NCBI RefSeq assembly: GCF_003385515.1
Contig: NZ_QNVT01000006.1
Coordinates: 62,001-126,000, forward strand
Direction: 5' to 3'
Length of the DNA stretch: 64,000 nt
Source of the DNA: Chryseobacterium pennae
Lineage (GTDB): Bacteria > Bacteroidota > Bacteroidia > Flavobacteriales > Weeksellaceae
Shown here: positions 8,044 through 17,569 of the stretch, piece by piece
How positions within the stretch are numbered: position 1 is the stretch's first letter
Layout: every line of letters starts with the position of its first letter
Program-made: the position numbers and the translations under genes
Notes under the pieces: model-generated
What the model saw: the letters and a program-made list of their open reading frames with translations, nothing else
Databases searched by the model: none
Told to the model about the DNA's origin: nothing

Positions 8044-9456
8044 TTAAAGTACGATTTGTAGAGAAAGCAGAAACTCACCTTTTCTGTCAAAAATAGTTTT
8101 GGAGGTGATATCATATAATGGCCGGCTGCTATATTGAGCAACGATTCTTGCATTTTGACCATATAAATAGAAATTGGCGCCTATATCATAATAACTTCCG
8201 CTTTGGTTAAGAGCCTTCATATTTTTTAAGGCATAGTTGAAAAAGGGCTGAATTTTTAAGATGTTACTGAATTTTGGAATAACGAAACCTGCCTGTGAAA
8301 ACCAGATATTTCCTGTTCCCATCAAAATCCTGTTATTTCCAGCTCCTTCCAGTGCCCTTTGCCCGGTAAATGTGGGATCTGGACCTCCGGGATTAAGTAG
8401 CCCACTAATCCTTAGGTAGTTGGTTCCATAATTGTAATTATAGTACACTGAATAGAGCGTGAGCCCCATTTCTTTGCTTTTATTACCTAAAGGTATTTCT
8501 GAATAAATGTCAGCTCCAAAAATATTGGCGGGATGAGATTTAAAAGTATTTTCTGAAGGTTGACTTTGTGTAGCATCTTTACTTGTGTAGAAACCAGCTC
8601 CAATATTCAGGACTTTTTTCGCTGAGAGGTTATTTCCGGATAAAAAAGAGGTGACAGTAGTCTCTTTATTGAAGAACTGATAAAAAGCATATCCCGAATA
8701 AGATAATTTTCCACTTTGATTATTATCCACTGCAGGTCCTCCAACCACAGGTTTTAAGTTCGTAGCAAAAGGTTTGTTGATGCTGAATCTGTAGTTAAGC
8801 CTGTCAAACTCTCCATGGATGAAGACTCCCAATTGTCTTGAAAACTGATCCGCAATTTCAATGGATGGGAAATTGAAAATAGGAATGTCTCCTGCAAGCA
8901 TTTTGGTTGTACTGGCATTGGTAAGGCGGCTAACTCCATTCCAGGAATGAAGACCTGCTCCCAGATAAAGATTATTCTTATTGGGTTCTCCTGTGTGAAA
9001 ATTATTTCTTGGGATAATAGCCAATTCATTATAGGCATCATGAAAAAAGAACGGTGCTTTCTTTCCTGCTCCATTATTACCAGTTCCGGTTCCTCCTCCT
9101 GAAATAAAATTCTGATTATTAATCCCCATTTGCAGGAAGACAGAATAATAAGGCGTCAGCTGACTTTGAATTGTTAGTCTCATTCTCCGGATTCCTGCAT
9201 CATAAGTTTGTTCCTGAGGTACTCCATTGACGCTGGTGCCTGGATTATTGTCGATACTTCGAAGCCAGATTTGGCTTGAAATACCAAATCTAATCCATTG
9301 ATCACCTTTAGAATTAAGCTTGATCTTAAGTTCTCCAACATCCAAAGGTATTTTCTCGGAATGATTTTCTACGGGATTTTTTTTGATACTAATTGTATCC
9401 TGGCTATAACCGTTTTGGATAACTATTACACTAAAAATAATGAAAATTTTTTTCAT
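8044..9456 (-). CDS. Outer-membrane beta-barrel porin
   Basis: 470 residues from the chosen start MKKIFIIF; an ATG six codons upstream would precede the signal peptide with charged residues. Signal peptide to about residue 19 (NGYSQ). The mature chain has alternating hydrophobic/polar strands, many Tyr/Asn/Gly turns and a terminal strand FLLSLQIVL ending in an aliphatic residue, as in flavobacterial phosphate-selective-porin-like barrels. Cotranscribed with the MFS permease, so it likely lets the same small substrate through the outer membrane. An 11-base direct repeat lies upstream and a two-component system next door. Confidence 0.85.
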   Translation of the reverse strand: MKKIFIIFSVIVIQNGYSQDTISIKKNPVENHSEKIPLDVGELKIKLNSKGDQWIRFGISSQIWLRSIDNNPGTSVNGVPQEQTYDAGIRRMRLTIQSQLTPYYSVFLQMGINNQNFISGGGTGTGNNGAGKKAPFFFHDAYNELAIIPRNNFHTGEPNKNNLYLGAGLHSWNGVSRLTNASTTKMLAGDIPIFNFPSIEIADQFSRQLGVFIHGEFDRLNYRFSINKPFATNLKPVVGGPAVDNNQSGKLSYSGYAFYQFFNKETTVTSFLSGNNLSAKKVLNIGAGFYTSKDATQSQPSENTFKSHPANIFGADIYSEIPLGNKSKEMGLTLYSVYYNYNYGTNYLRISGLLNPGGPDPTFTGQRALEGAGNNRILMGTGNIWFSQAGFVIPKFSNILKIQPFFNYALKNMKALNQSGSYYDIGANFYLYGQNARIVAQYSSRPLYDITSKTIFDRKGEFLLSLQIVL

Positions 9457-9487
9457 AGGTATTTTTGTTTGCACCTAAGCAAGACAT

Positions 9488-9509
9488 AAATTCTGAAGAA
9501 ATTCTGAAG
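9488..9509. promoter_or_regulatory. Tandem 11-bp direct repeat upstream of porin gene
   Basis: Two head-to-tail perfect copies of AAATTCTGAAG, 11 bases apart, about 31 bases before the porin start. OmpR-type regulators bind tandem direct repeats with one-turn spacing, and such a regulator is encoded 1.3 kb away. The link to that regulator is inferred. Confidence 0.45.
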
Positions 9510-9541
9510 TTTGTATGGGATTTGGAGTTTAGTTGTTTTTT

Positions 9542-10828
9542 TTATTGGTAATCAGTGTTTTGTTTTGGGAAATTTACTTTTATAGTATGTAAATTGTTCT
9601 CAAAATGATAAGAGATTTCTGAATTGTAAATCTCCAAAATCTTCTTCACAAGTGCCAAGCCGATCCCAATAGAGTTTTGATTGGGGTTTCCACGTCTGAA
9701 TCTTTTAAACAATTCATTCGTAGGAAAAGCAGGTGCATTTCCGGTATTTGAAATCTGTAAGTAATTCTTTGTAAGGGCTACTGATATTTTGCCCTGATGT
9801 ATATTGTGCCTTTTAGAATTATTGATAAGGTTATTGATAACAATGGTTGCCAGGTTGTTATCAAAATCAAGAAATATCTCTTCCTGAATTTCTTTTGTCA
9901 GTGTAAGGTTTTGAATTTCAAACAGATCTTCAAAGTAATGCAGCCTTTCCTTCAATAATTCTGAAAAATTGATGAGGTGTACATCTTTTTTTTCAAAGTG
10001 GTCCAGTTTGGCCAAAAGGATAAGGGATTGATTTATAGATGATAACCTGTCCAGTTCATCATTCATTGAAGAAAGTGTGATAAGCTGATTTTCTGAGAGT
10101 TCACTGTCCATTAATAGTTCTATTTTCCCTTTGATAGAGGCTAAAGGAGTCTGGAGTTCGTGAGAAGTATTTTCTGATAGTTCCTCAAGCAGATGATAAT
10201 CTTTTTTAGAGCTTTCAGACATTTTTATGAGAAACGTGTTCAATGATTTGAATTCTTCTGTCTCGGTTTCCATTAGATTCATGGGTCGGCTGTCTCTTAA
10301 ACTGAATTTTTTGATTTCATCCATTGCATGATAAAAAGGTTCAAGAATTTTTTTGGAAACCAAAAGACTGACAATAATCGTGAGAATAATTAGAAAGACC
10401 ATAATCCATGCAACAACCATAATGATACTGATCAAAAAATTATTTTCAATAATTGTAGTGTACCGTACACTTGTTATAGCATATTTTTTTTGGTGAATTA
10501 CGGGATATGTAATCACTGTAATCCTGTTAATATAAGACTGAATACTTTTATTCCAGATATATTTTTCTTCAATAATTTTTTCCTTAGTATTTTGGAAAGT
10601 GGAAGGAAGGATTTTTACACGGGTTTGGCGATGGTGTGCTGTAAGATAATCGTAGTTTGGATCTTGTTCTAGTTTTTTGGTTACATAGGCATTTAAATCT
10701 TCAAGCTTAAGAATAGCAGATTGCATGGTTGCTCTTTCAAAAGCAAAATAAAGAATAGCAAAACCAGTAATAAGAACAAAAAATACTAGAATGGTAAATG
10801 CTCTGGCAAAACGGAAACTTAAATTCAT
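9542..10828 (-). CDS. Sensor histidine kinase
   Basis: 428 residues. Two membrane helices (about 10-30 and 131-157) bracket a roughly 100-residue periplasmic sensor domain of unknown ligand. The dimerisation/phosphoacceptor box is ENTSHELQTPLAS with His223, followed by a HATPase domain with the N box NNLINNSKRH and a G box GIGLALVKKI. Its start overlaps the response regulator stop by four bases. Together they form a classical two-component system, perhaps controlling the adjacent porin-permease pair. Confidence 0.95.
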   Translation of the reverse strand: MNLSFRFARAFTILVFFVLITGFAILYFAFERATMQSAILKLEDLNAYVTKKLEQDPNYDYLTAHHRQTRVKILPSTFQNTKEKIIEEKYIWNKSIQSYINRITVITYPVIHQKKYAITSVRYTTIIENNFLISIIMVVAWIMVFLIILTIIVSLLVSKKILEPFYHAMDEIKKFSLRDSRPMNLMETETEEFKSLNTFLIKMSESSKKDYHLLEELSENTSHELQTPLASIKGKIELLMDSELSENQLITLSSMNDELDRLSSINQSLILLAKLDHFEKKDVHLINFSELLKERLHYFEDLFEIQNLTLTKEIQEEIFLDFDNNLATIVINNLINNSKRHNIHQGKISVALTKNYLQISNTGNAPAFPTNELFKRFRRGNPNQNSIGIGLALVKKILEIYNSEISYHFENNLHTIKVNFPKQNTDYQ

Positions 10829-11502
10829 TGATCAATCCATTTATAACCTAATCCGTAGACGGTATGAAGATAATCCTGTCCTCCTGCATCAATAATTTTT
10901 TTGCGTAAGTTTTTTAAATGTTGGTAAACAAAGTCTATATTATCAATACTGTAGGTGTAGTCACCCCATAAGTGGCTTGCTATAGCCTGCTTAGAAAGCA
11001 TTCTGTTTTGATTGTTGATAAAATAGATTAGAAGATGTAACTCTTTTTTAGTAAAATTAATTAGCTGTCCATTAATTTTACATTCCTTGGATTCCAGATC
11101 TACTGTAATTTCATTGAAAGTGAGAAGGCGATTCGTTTCAGGTGTTTTTCTTCTCAGAACAGCCTTGATTCTCGAATGAAGTTCAGGAAGAGAAAAAGGT
11201 TTGGTTATATAATCATCGGCTCCGTCATCTAAACCGGTCAGTTTTGTATCCAACGAATTTTTTGCTGAAACTATAATGACACTTGCCTTTGGGATATCAT
11301 TTTTGATATGTCTTAAAATTTCCAGCCCATTGCCATCGGGCAGCATCAGATCCAGAAGAATACAGTCATATTCAAACAGTTCAATTTTTTCTAAAGCCTC
11401 TTTTGTGGTAGATGCTACTTCACAGATATAATCTTCTTTCTTGAGATAATCTATCGTATTTGCTGCAAGTTCTTTATGGTCTTCTATGATAAGGATTTTC
11501 AT
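10825..11502 (-). CDS. OmpR-family response regulator
   Basis: 225 residues. Receiver domain with acidic pocket IIEDH, phosphoacceptor Asp51 in LLDLMLPDGNG, Thr/Ser switch in VIIVSA and Lys101 in ITKPFS. The C-terminal winged-helix (Trans_reg_C) ends with the conserved HTVYGLGYKW. First gene of the pair with the histidine kinase. It should bind direct repeats as a dimer; a suitable repeat sits before the porin gene. Confidence 0.95.
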   Translation of the reverse strand: MKILIIEDHKELAANTIDYLKKEDYICEVASTTKEALEKIELFEYDCILLDLMLPDGNGLEILRHIKNDIPKASVIIVSAKNSLDTKLTGLDDGADDYITKPFSLPELHSRIKAVLRRKTPETNRLLTFNEITVDLESKECKINGQLINFTKKELHLLIYFINNQNRMLSKQAIASHLWGDYTYSIDNIDFVYQHLKNLRKKIIDAGGQDYLHTVYGLGYKWIDQ

Positions 11503-11543
11503 ACCGGTGTTAGTCCAAAATAAGCAATTGTTTGGTTTAAAGA

Positions 11544-11578
11544 TAAAAAAAAACGCTCACAAAAGAATAATTTGTGAT
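11544..11578 (-). terminator. Terminator of the DUF3575-like gene
   Basis: On the minus strand TCACAAA, a short loop, TTTGTGAGCG and a run of nine T, about 30 bases beyond the stop at 11605 and before the response regulator gene. Confidence 0.75.
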
Positions 11579-11604
11579 AATTTTGAGTTTTTATTACGTT
11601 TTTT

Positions 11605-12357
11605 TTAAAATCTGTATCCCAAAGAAAGTCCGCTTCTGAAGCCTGCCCACGGCCCGTCCACTTTTATTTTTGCTCCATTAGCATTGGTTTCCACAGTGTA
11701 TTTTACAAACGGAATATCCAGATTTTCTATTTCTTTTTTTAATTGTGACTGCATATCTGATGTAAGAACATAATCAGAAGTCATCGTAAAGTCACCTTTT
11801 CCACTTCCGTAATGAGCTCCGGCAATCCAGAAATCAAGGACCAGATTCTGGCTTCGGGTAAGGAAAAACTGAACTCCTACCATAAGTCCGCCGCTATTGC
11901 CCTTGGTATTTCCCTGTCCTTTAAGGGGGATCTGATAGGTATTCCCATCCGGTCCGTTATAATCATAGTAGAAATCAAAAGTATTGGAAGAAACATCCGA
12001 ATAGCGGTAATAAGGAGCGAAATAAAATCCTTTTCCATATCCTTTCCCGATATAGAACCTTGGCTCAATGGTGAAATTGGTAGCTTTTACTCTTAGGTTT
12101 TCAAATCTTTTTTCATCCTTATCCTTCAGAAAGGCATTGATAAAAGGGACTTTACCTTCCGGCATTGTTCCGAAACCAATATTCAGGGAAAGCCATTGAT
12201 TAAAAGCCCGCTCATAAGACAGGTTGATATTCCTGAATGCATAAGCGGTAACATTCGTCTTGACGATATTCATCTTTTCAGCTGAAATATTTTGATCCTC
12301 CTGTGCCTGTAATACTGAAAAAAGGAGACAGGGGATGAAGAGCATTACTTTTTTCAT
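11605..12357 (-). CDS. Outer-membrane protein, DUF3575-like
   Basis: About 250 residues from the start MKKVMLFIPCLLF; the longer frame from 12414 would put hydrophobic junk ahead of the signal peptide. Signal peptide ends at LQAQ. The sequence INLSYERAFNQWLSLNIGFG and the closing GFRSGLSLGYRF are typical of DUF3575-type small beta-barrels of Bacteroidota, in which the terminal Phe marks the barrel assembly signal. The function is unknown. Divergent from the TonB-type barrel gene, sharing a 185-base upstream region with it. Confidence 0.8.
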   Translation of the reverse strand: MKKVMLFIPCLLFSVLQAQEDQNISAEKMNIVKTNVTAYAFRNINLSYERAFNQWLSLNIGFGTMPEGKVPFINAFLKDKDEKRFENLRVKATNFTIEPRFYIGKGYGKGFYFAPYYRYSDVSSNTFDFYYDYNGPDGNTYQIPLKGQGNTKGNSGGLMVGVQFFLTRSQNLVLDFWIAGAHYGSGKGDFTMTSDYVLTSDMQSQLKKEIENLDIPFVKYTVETNANGAKIKVDGPWAGFRSGLSLGYRF

Positions 12358-12542
12358 AATCTTATATTTTGTGATGTAAAAAAATAGCAGCAAAAAGTGG
12401 GCTGAATTTAACATAATAATTAAAATTCACAGAAAGAACACTTAATTTGTCAATGGTATTGGTATTTTTTTTATTTTAAAATTAAAGGTAATGTAATACA
12501 TTTCAGGAATAGATTGTCATAAAAGTATAATCCATTTCAGAC

Positions 12543-14627
12543 ATGAGAAAAACTATATATACCATTTGCATTCTTTGTGGAACCTTCGTTTTTTCACAAG
12601 AAGTAAAAAATGATACGGTGAGTACTTCAGAGACAAAAGAGCTTCAGGAAATTATTGTAAAGGCACAACGTAAGAAGCAGTTTGCTGATAAAGCAGTGTA
12701 TACTTTTGATAAAGCCGCTCTGGAAAAAGCCCGGTATGCAAAGGATTTGCTAAGTACACTTCCTGAGCTGCAGCTGGACCCGGTTTCAAATACGATTACA
12801 AGTACAAAAGGAGGTACTGCTTTATTTCTCATAAACGGAGTGGAAGCTACAGACATGCAGATCAGAAGTGTAGCGCCCAGTGAAGTGGTGAAAGTAGAAT
12901 ATTATGATATTCCACCGGCAAGATGGGCAACAAGAGCAGATATTGTAGTCAATATTCTGACCAGATCTACTGAAACGGGATATGTTTTTGGGGCAGAAGG
13001 ATTTTCAGCAGTGAATACAGGCTTTGTAAATGCATCTGCGTATGCTAATTATACAAAAGGCAAGAATGATATAGGATTGGAATACTCTCTTAATGTAAGG
13101 GATTACAATGACAGAAGGGTAAACAGTATTTATGATTATCAGTTGGATGGTAAACATTATCGGTCTAATGAGGACAGGAAAGATCATTTTGGCTATACTT
13201 ATCAGTCTGTAGCATTGCGTTATACCCGTTTGGTTCCTGATAATTATGTGTTTCAGGCAAAAATGAATATGAATATTTTCAGCAGGTTTTCAAAAGGAAC
13301 CGGACAAAGTATTTTTACAACAGATAATACTATTGAAGAGCATGCAATGTTTAAAAATAATGGTTCAGATTATGTAATTCCTAAGCTGGATCTTTATTAT
13401 TCTAAAAAAATAGGTCTAAAAGATGAGTTGAGCATTAATGCTGTAGTTTCCGATTATACCACCAATTCTTCAGAAACAGCTAAAGAATGGGTTACAGGAA
13501 CCGGTCTTTCCGTATATGACAACGATATGATTTTAAAGGCTAAGCAGACAAGTTTTGTGGGAGAGTTGGCACATACTCATGATTTTAAAGCGGGAAAACT
13601 TTCGTCGGGATATCGTATTTCAAACTCCTCAATTTCCAATGACCTGAACAATCTTTCCGGATACACTCAATATAAGGTTACTTATCTGGAGCAATATCTT
13701 TACAGTGAATTTGCCGGGAAAATAGATAAGTTCAGCTACCGTATCGGGGTAGGGCTTACCAATATTCATAATAAAAGTGCAGAAAATACCTTTGATGAGT
13801 GGTCTTTTACTCCAAAAGTAGTGCTGGCTTATCAGCTTAAAAATAATCAGAGCATCCGGTTTACCAGCAGTTATAAACCTATAAGCCCATTGAGTAATGC
13901 ACTCAGCAGTAATGTCGTTCAGCTCGCTCCCAATATTGTACAGAAAGGAAACCCTTTCCTTACATCTCAACAGAAATGGACCAATAGCCTTACGTATTCG
14001 TTGAACAACAAGTATTTTGATTTTAATGTGAATGTGTCCTATTCTTACACAGACCGGGTGATCAATCAGTATTATATTTTGGATAATACTTTTGGAGGTT
14101 ATGCACTGACTTATGAAAACGGAATGTATGCTCAGCAGGTTGGAGCCTTTATTTCAGGGTCTTTTAAGCCTTTCGGGAACAATCTTTTGGTGGTAAAGGC
14201 TAATCTAGCCCCTACTTTCGAAATGGTAAAAACCAGTACCGGGGCAGTGATTAAAAATGATTATTTGGCCAACTATTTTGTACTGTCTTCGGAATATAAA
14301 AATTTCTCTGCTCAATATCAGTTCAATATCCCAACGTACAGTCTTAGTGGTGCTTTTTTGAATACTAATGAGAATCAGAATAATGTTTTTATCAGCTATA
14401 AACATAAAAACTTTACTTTTTCTACAGGAATGTACTGGATAGGAATGCCTTCCGAATATAAAACGAAAAGCTTATCTGAAAGTTTGGTGGATTATAAAGT
14501 TCATACACAGATCATGAACAACAAGTCTATGTTTGTAATAGGCCTGAGCTATGATTTTTCTAAAGGAAAAAAAACTGAGGTTCAGAAAAAACTGAATAAT
14601 GATACAGCACCGGCGGCTACTTTCTAA
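12543..14627 (+). CDS. TonB-dependent-receptor-type outer-membrane barrel
   Basis: 694 residues. Signal peptide to about residue 19 (FVFSQ). Residues 35-140 form a plug-like domain (KELQEIIVKAQRK, then ALFLINGVEATDMQIRSV and VEYYDIPPARW), followed by a long barrel with many aromatic strands. It matches the flavobacterial outer membrane beta-barrel family related to PF14905 rather than SusC: there is no carboxypeptidase-like N-terminal domain. The C-terminus (after SYDFSKGKK) continues with a polar tail, which is unusual for a barrel that normally ends in an aromatic residue. Substrate unknown. Confidence 0.85.
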   Translation: MRKTIYTICILCGTFVFSQEVKNDTVSTSETKELQEIIVKAQRKKQFADKAVYTFDKAALEKARYAKDLLSTLPELQLDPVSNTITSTKGGTALFLINGVEATDMQIRSVAPSEVVKVEYYDIPPARWATRADIVVNILTRSTETGYVFGAEGFSAVNTGFVNASAYANYTKGKNDIGLEYSLNVRDYNDRRVNSIYDYQLDGKHYRSNEDRKDHFGYTYQSVALRYTRLVPDNYVFQAKMNMNIFSRFSKGTGQSIFTTDNTIEEHAMFKNNGSDYVIPKLDLYYSKKIGLKDELSINAVVSDYTTNSSETAKEWVTGTGLSVYDNDMILKAKQTSFVGELAHTHDFKAGKLSSGYRISNSSISNDLNNLSGYTQYKVTYLEQYLYSEFAGKIDKFSYRIGVGLTNIHNKSAENTFDEWSFTPKVVLAYQLKNNQSIRFTSSYKPISPLSNALSSNVVQLAPNIVQKGNPFLTSQQKWTNSLTYSLNNKYFDFNVNVSYSYTDRVINQYYILDNTFGGYALTYENGMYAQQVGAFISGSFKPFGNNLLVVKANLAPTFEMVKTSTGAVIKNDYLANYFVLSSEYKNFSAQYQFNIPTYSLSGAFLNTNENQNNVFISYKHKNFTFSTGMYWIGMPSEYKTKSLSESLVDYKVHTQIMNNKSMFVIGLSYDFSKGKKTEVQKKLNNDTAPAATF

Positions 14628-14710
14628 AAATACTGGAAGCGAGATGCTGGAAAATACTAAAGGCATAAAGAGAATTATAATTATTCTTTAGGGCTTAAAC
14701 CAAACAGATC

Positions 14711-14749
14711 AAAAAAATCTCGTTCATTAGCTTTGAACGAGATTTTTTT
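14711..14749. terminator. Bidirectional terminator between convergent genes
   Basis: AAATCTCGTTCA, a short loop and TGAACGAGATTTTTTT. It serves both the plus-strand barrel gene and the minus-strand T9SS cargo gene, whose stop codon is five bases away. Confidence 0.88.
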
Positions 14750-14753
14750 ATTA

Positions 14754-15752
14754 TCATTTCTTGATGAATTTTATATTCTTTTTCGTTTCAGAATTTTTAC
14801 CACTTACCTCAATGAAATAAGAGGCGGGTGGAAGATCAGAGATCTGTATGTTTCCTGAATTCAGATCTGCAGTTTTGATAAGTTTTCCATCCAGACTGTA
14901 GATATTCGCTTTTGAATAGTTTTCTGTATTTCCTTTAAATCCAATAAAATCCTGTGCAGGATTAGGATAGATACTAAAGCTTTCTTTTTTATTTACTTCA
15001 TGGGCTGCCAGTGTTGCGATAGTCAATGCCAGAGAACTGGTGGTGGTTTGGTTGATGCTCAGGGCAGGTACCGATAAGTTGACTGTAGTAGAACTCAGCA
15101 GTGGATATCTGTGAGAAGCATCATAGTAAGAATAAGCGGTATTGGTAACAGAACCCAGAGGGTTTAAAAAGGTGATGTCCAAAACAGAATATAAATTAAA
15201 ATTCTGTATAAATTTTACCCGGAGAACATTATTATAAGTGTGACCACCCAGGATCAATGTTCCATAGGCATCGGCCTCAGTAGAAGTAGTACCCACACAT
15301 ATTCCGTTAATTAAAGTTGACGAAAAAGTTCCTTTGGCAGTATCATTCTGAGCAGGTCCGTAGGTAATAGGATAGGTCATATAAGTCCCATTATCCATAC
15401 TCAGATTCAGAGTAACCTGAGGGTTTACAATTCCTGTGATCTCTAATTTTGTGGGGGAGGCTTTGTAAAGTATGGAGGTTGTTCCTTCAAACATTTTAAT
15501 ATTGGTGCCAGGGAAAGTAGTGATTTCACTTGCTGCAGGGGTTAGATAACTTACTAGCGCCGGTGCACCCAAAGTAAGACCGTTGTTTGAAAATGTAGCA
15601 TTGGCTCCGGTTGCAGAATTATCCACAGTTCCGGTGATGATTTTGTTGTCCACAACATCGTTGAGGATAGGATCATGAGAAGCTTTGGTAAGCGTAATCT
15701 GCGCTGAAAGCATAGCAGAAGCTCCCAACAGAAAAAGGATAGATTTTTTCAT
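14754..15752 (-). CDS. Secreted protein with type IX sorting tail
   Basis: About 332 residues. The ATG at 15752 is preferred to the TTG two codons upstream. Signal peptide (MKKSILFLLGASAMLSAQ), an all-beta repetitive central part with no catalytic motif I recognise, and a textbook C-terminal type A sorting domain: FSIYPNPAQDF, IYSLDGKLIKT, then KKNIKFIKK. The T9SS exports it and removes the tail. Function unknown; surface adhesion or structural role is possible but not shown. Confidence 0.87.
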   Translation of the reverse strand: MKKSILFLLGASAMLSAQITLTKASHDPILNDVVDNKIITGTVDNSATGANATFSNNGLTLGAPALVSYLTPAASEITTFPGTNIKMFEGTTSILYKASPTKLEITGIVNPQVTLNLSMDNGTYMTYPITYGPAQNDTAKGTFSSTLINGICVGTTSTEADAYGTLILGGHTYNNVLRVKFIQNFNLYSVLDITFLNPLGSVTNTAYSYYDASHRYPLLSSTTVNLSVPALSINQTTTSSLALTIATLAAHEVNKKESFSIYPNPAQDFIGFKGNTENYSKANIYSLDGKLIKTADLNSGNIQISDLPPASYFIEVSGKNSETKKNIKFIKK

Positions 15753-15888
15753 GGCCAAATTTTTTATTAAAGTTAGCTAAAAAGATGAATCAAATTTCAT
15801 TGTAATGTATTTTTAATGAAATATTTGAATAATTATATCTTTTTATTTAAAAAAAATTATTTTAACAAGAAGTAGGCTTCATATGAAA

Positions 15889-15920
15889 TAAAAAACCGCC
15901 CATAGTATCGGGCGGCTGTT
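15889..15920 (-). terminator. Terminator of ribB
   Basis: On the minus strand CCGCCC, an eight-base loop, GGGCGG and a T-run, 25 bases after the ribB stop. Confidence 0.85.
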
Positions 15921-15943
15921 CTGTGTATTAAATATCTATAAGT

Positions 15944-16591
15944 TTAGTTGCTCATAACCATTTTGCGATAAGCGTAAATATCTTCAATGGTTACTACACT
16001 CATGTCTTTTTTGATGGCAAAATCTACGATTTCCGGAAGTCTTGCCATAGAACCATCTTCATTGGTGAGTTCACAAAGTACTGCATCATCACCAAGATTA
16101 GCCATTTTTACAAGATCTACACTGCCTTCTGTGTGACCACGTCTTTCAAAGACGCCATTTTTTTTGGCGATTAGTGGAAATACATGTCCTGGGCTTGCAA
16201 TATGTTCCGCCTGCGCCTCTGCAGCAACTGCTGTTCTGATGGTCGTTACGCGGTCTTTAGCTGAAACTCCGGATTCCACGCCTTCTTTGGCTTCAATAGA
16301 AATGGTAAATGCAGTCTGATTTTTTGAATTATTGTTTTCCACCATCGGACGAAGGTTCAGATGTTTACTTTTCTCTTCAGAAATGCATAAGCAGACGATA
16401 CCGCTGCATTCGCGGATCAGAAGTGCCATGTCCTGTTCTGTAATAGTGGAAGCGGGAAAGATGATATCACCTTCATTTTCGCGGTTTTCATCGTCTACTA
16501 AAAGAATACCTTTTCCCTGTTGTAATGTTGAAAGTGCTTTTTCTACACGTTCTTTGGAGGTTGCTCCGAATTTTTCTAATAATTTTTCCAT
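15944..16591 (-). CDS. ribB: 3,4-dihydroxy-2-butanone-4-phosphate synthase
   Basis: 215 residues, the usual length for a stand-alone RibB. It converts ribulose 5-phosphate to dihydroxybutanone phosphate plus formate in riboflavin synthesis. Visible signatures: the metal-binding acidic loop [11 protein letters not shown] near residues 37-47, LCIS, and the substrate motif [13 protein letters not shown] with the essential Arg, His and Glu. No GTP cyclohydrolase II domain is fused. An FMN riboswitch lies directly upstream, so expression should fall when FMN is plentiful. It stands alone here; the other rib genes are elsewhere. Confidence 0.97.
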   Translation of the reverse strand: MEKLLEKFGATSKERVEKALSTLQQGKGILLVDDENRENEGDIIFPASTITEQDMALLIRECSGIVCLCISEEKSKHLNLRPMVENNNSKNQTAFTISIEAKEGVESGVSAKDRVTTIRTAVAAEAQAEHIASPGHVFPLIAKKNGVFERRGHTEGSVDLVKMANLGDDAVLCELTNEDGSMARLPEIVDFAIKKDMSVVTIEDIYAYRKMVMSN

Positions 16592-16682
16592 GTTATTTTA
16601 CTTTTAAAAGTTAAAATAGTCTTCGGTACATGGAAATGAAATACGATACCGCAAGAGCCCAGAAAGGATCTTACCGTACGTT

Positions 16683-16806
16683 TCATTTTCTTCTCCCATC
16701 CAGACTTTAACTGTCGGTTTTGGAATTTCACCAAATCAGTCCCTTCAGATGAAAGGAGTCGCGGACTGTAACCGCCGGTAGGGAATTTCACCCTGCCCCG
16801 AAGAAA
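16683..16806 (-). promoter_or_regulatory. FMN riboswitch (RFN element)
   Basis: On the minus strand the conserved RFN boxes are all present in order: GGGGCAGGGTGAAATTCCC, TACCGGCGGT, AGTCCGCGAC, GGTGAAATTCC, AAAACCGACAGT, AGTCTGGATGGGAGAAG. It lies about 90 bases before the ribB ATG. A short apparent reading frame through this element is not a gene. The switching mechanism (terminator or translation) is not clear from the approximately 90-base expression platform. Confidence 0.96.
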
Positions 16807-16950
16807 ACTTATACTAAGTTTTGCTGTATGTTTTAATTTAAATTTTTATTTCATTAATTATATTTAATACACAGGCTGCTAATTTCGGAAAGATTTTTGA
16901 GATAGAAAAGGCTTTGACAATAGGATTTATCAATAACTGATGGGTTGTAA

Positions 16951-16981
16951 ATAAAAATCCATCCCAATCCAAGGATGGATT
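16951..16981 (-). terminator. Terminator of the GDYXXLXY operon
   Basis: Minus strand: AATCCATCC, an eight-base loop, GGATGGATTTTTATTT. It lies 100 bases beyond the stop at 17081. The remaining sequence up to the riboswitch holds no gene. Confidence 0.8.
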
Positions 16982-17080
16982 CTGTTGATTATATTTCAGG
17001 AATTCCGGAAGAGTATTGTTTATAAAGCCTCTTTTCCGGATTTATCAATTTTGTTGATTTTATTTCTTCCATTCTCTATA

Positions 17081-17569
17081 TTATTTAATCAGTTTTAAGT
17101 TTTCGTCGTATAATCCTATCAGCAGACTGTTTCCGTCTTTGTCTGTTTTTATTCCACCATATTCGGCGGCATCGTATTTTTCTGACTGCCCTTCCTGGAA
17201 AAAGAAAGACTCGGCGCCGATATTAATTCTCCATTGATTGGGTGAGGTATACTTGATGAGGTGTTCTCCGGTTTTTAATGGAGTAGGGTCTTTTTGAAAG
17301 CGAACCTGTTCGGCAATTCCTTTTGTATCAAGTTTTACCACACAATAGCCACGTTTGGGAATCTTTTCCGCATTAATGTTATTCGCGATATCATACCGTA
17401 AGTTCATATAGTCACCCTGCATCAGTGAGCGTGGATCCACAGGTGCCAGCTTTAGTAAGATGGGTTGTCCGTTTTTTAGCAAAGTTTCTTTTTCCACTAC
17501 AGAATAATTAAAGTATACCAACAACAGGACAAGGTTGAGGATGATGATAAGCCATTTGTATTTATTCAT
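17081..17569 (-). CDS. GDYXXLXY domain protein
   Basis: 162 residues with one N-terminal membrane anchor (WLIIILNLVLLLVYF) and the family motif QGDYMNLRYDI near residue 53. The rest is predicted to be periplasmic. GDYXXLXY proteins are regularly encoded after DUF2157 and DUF4401 membrane proteins, as here; the start overlaps the DUF4401 gene by eight bases. The biochemical role of the trio is unknown. Confidence 0.9.
   Translation of the reverse strand: MNKYKWLIIILNLVLLLVYFNYSVVEKETLLKNGQPILLKLAPVDPRSLMQGDYMNLRYDIANNINAEKIPKRGYCVVKLDTKGIAEQVRFQKDPTPLKTGEHLIKYTSPNQWRINIGAESFFFQEGQSEKYDAAEYGGIKTDKDGNSLLIGLYDENLKLIK

Noticed and set aside
12640-12860. Reverse-strand frames inside the TonB-type barrel gene
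   Set aside because: Shadows of the plus-strand gene, whose signal peptide, plug and barrel pattern are clear.
16576-16791. 71-codon minus-strand frame upstream of ribB
   Set aside because: It runs through the conserved RFN boxes; the RNA element explains the sequence.
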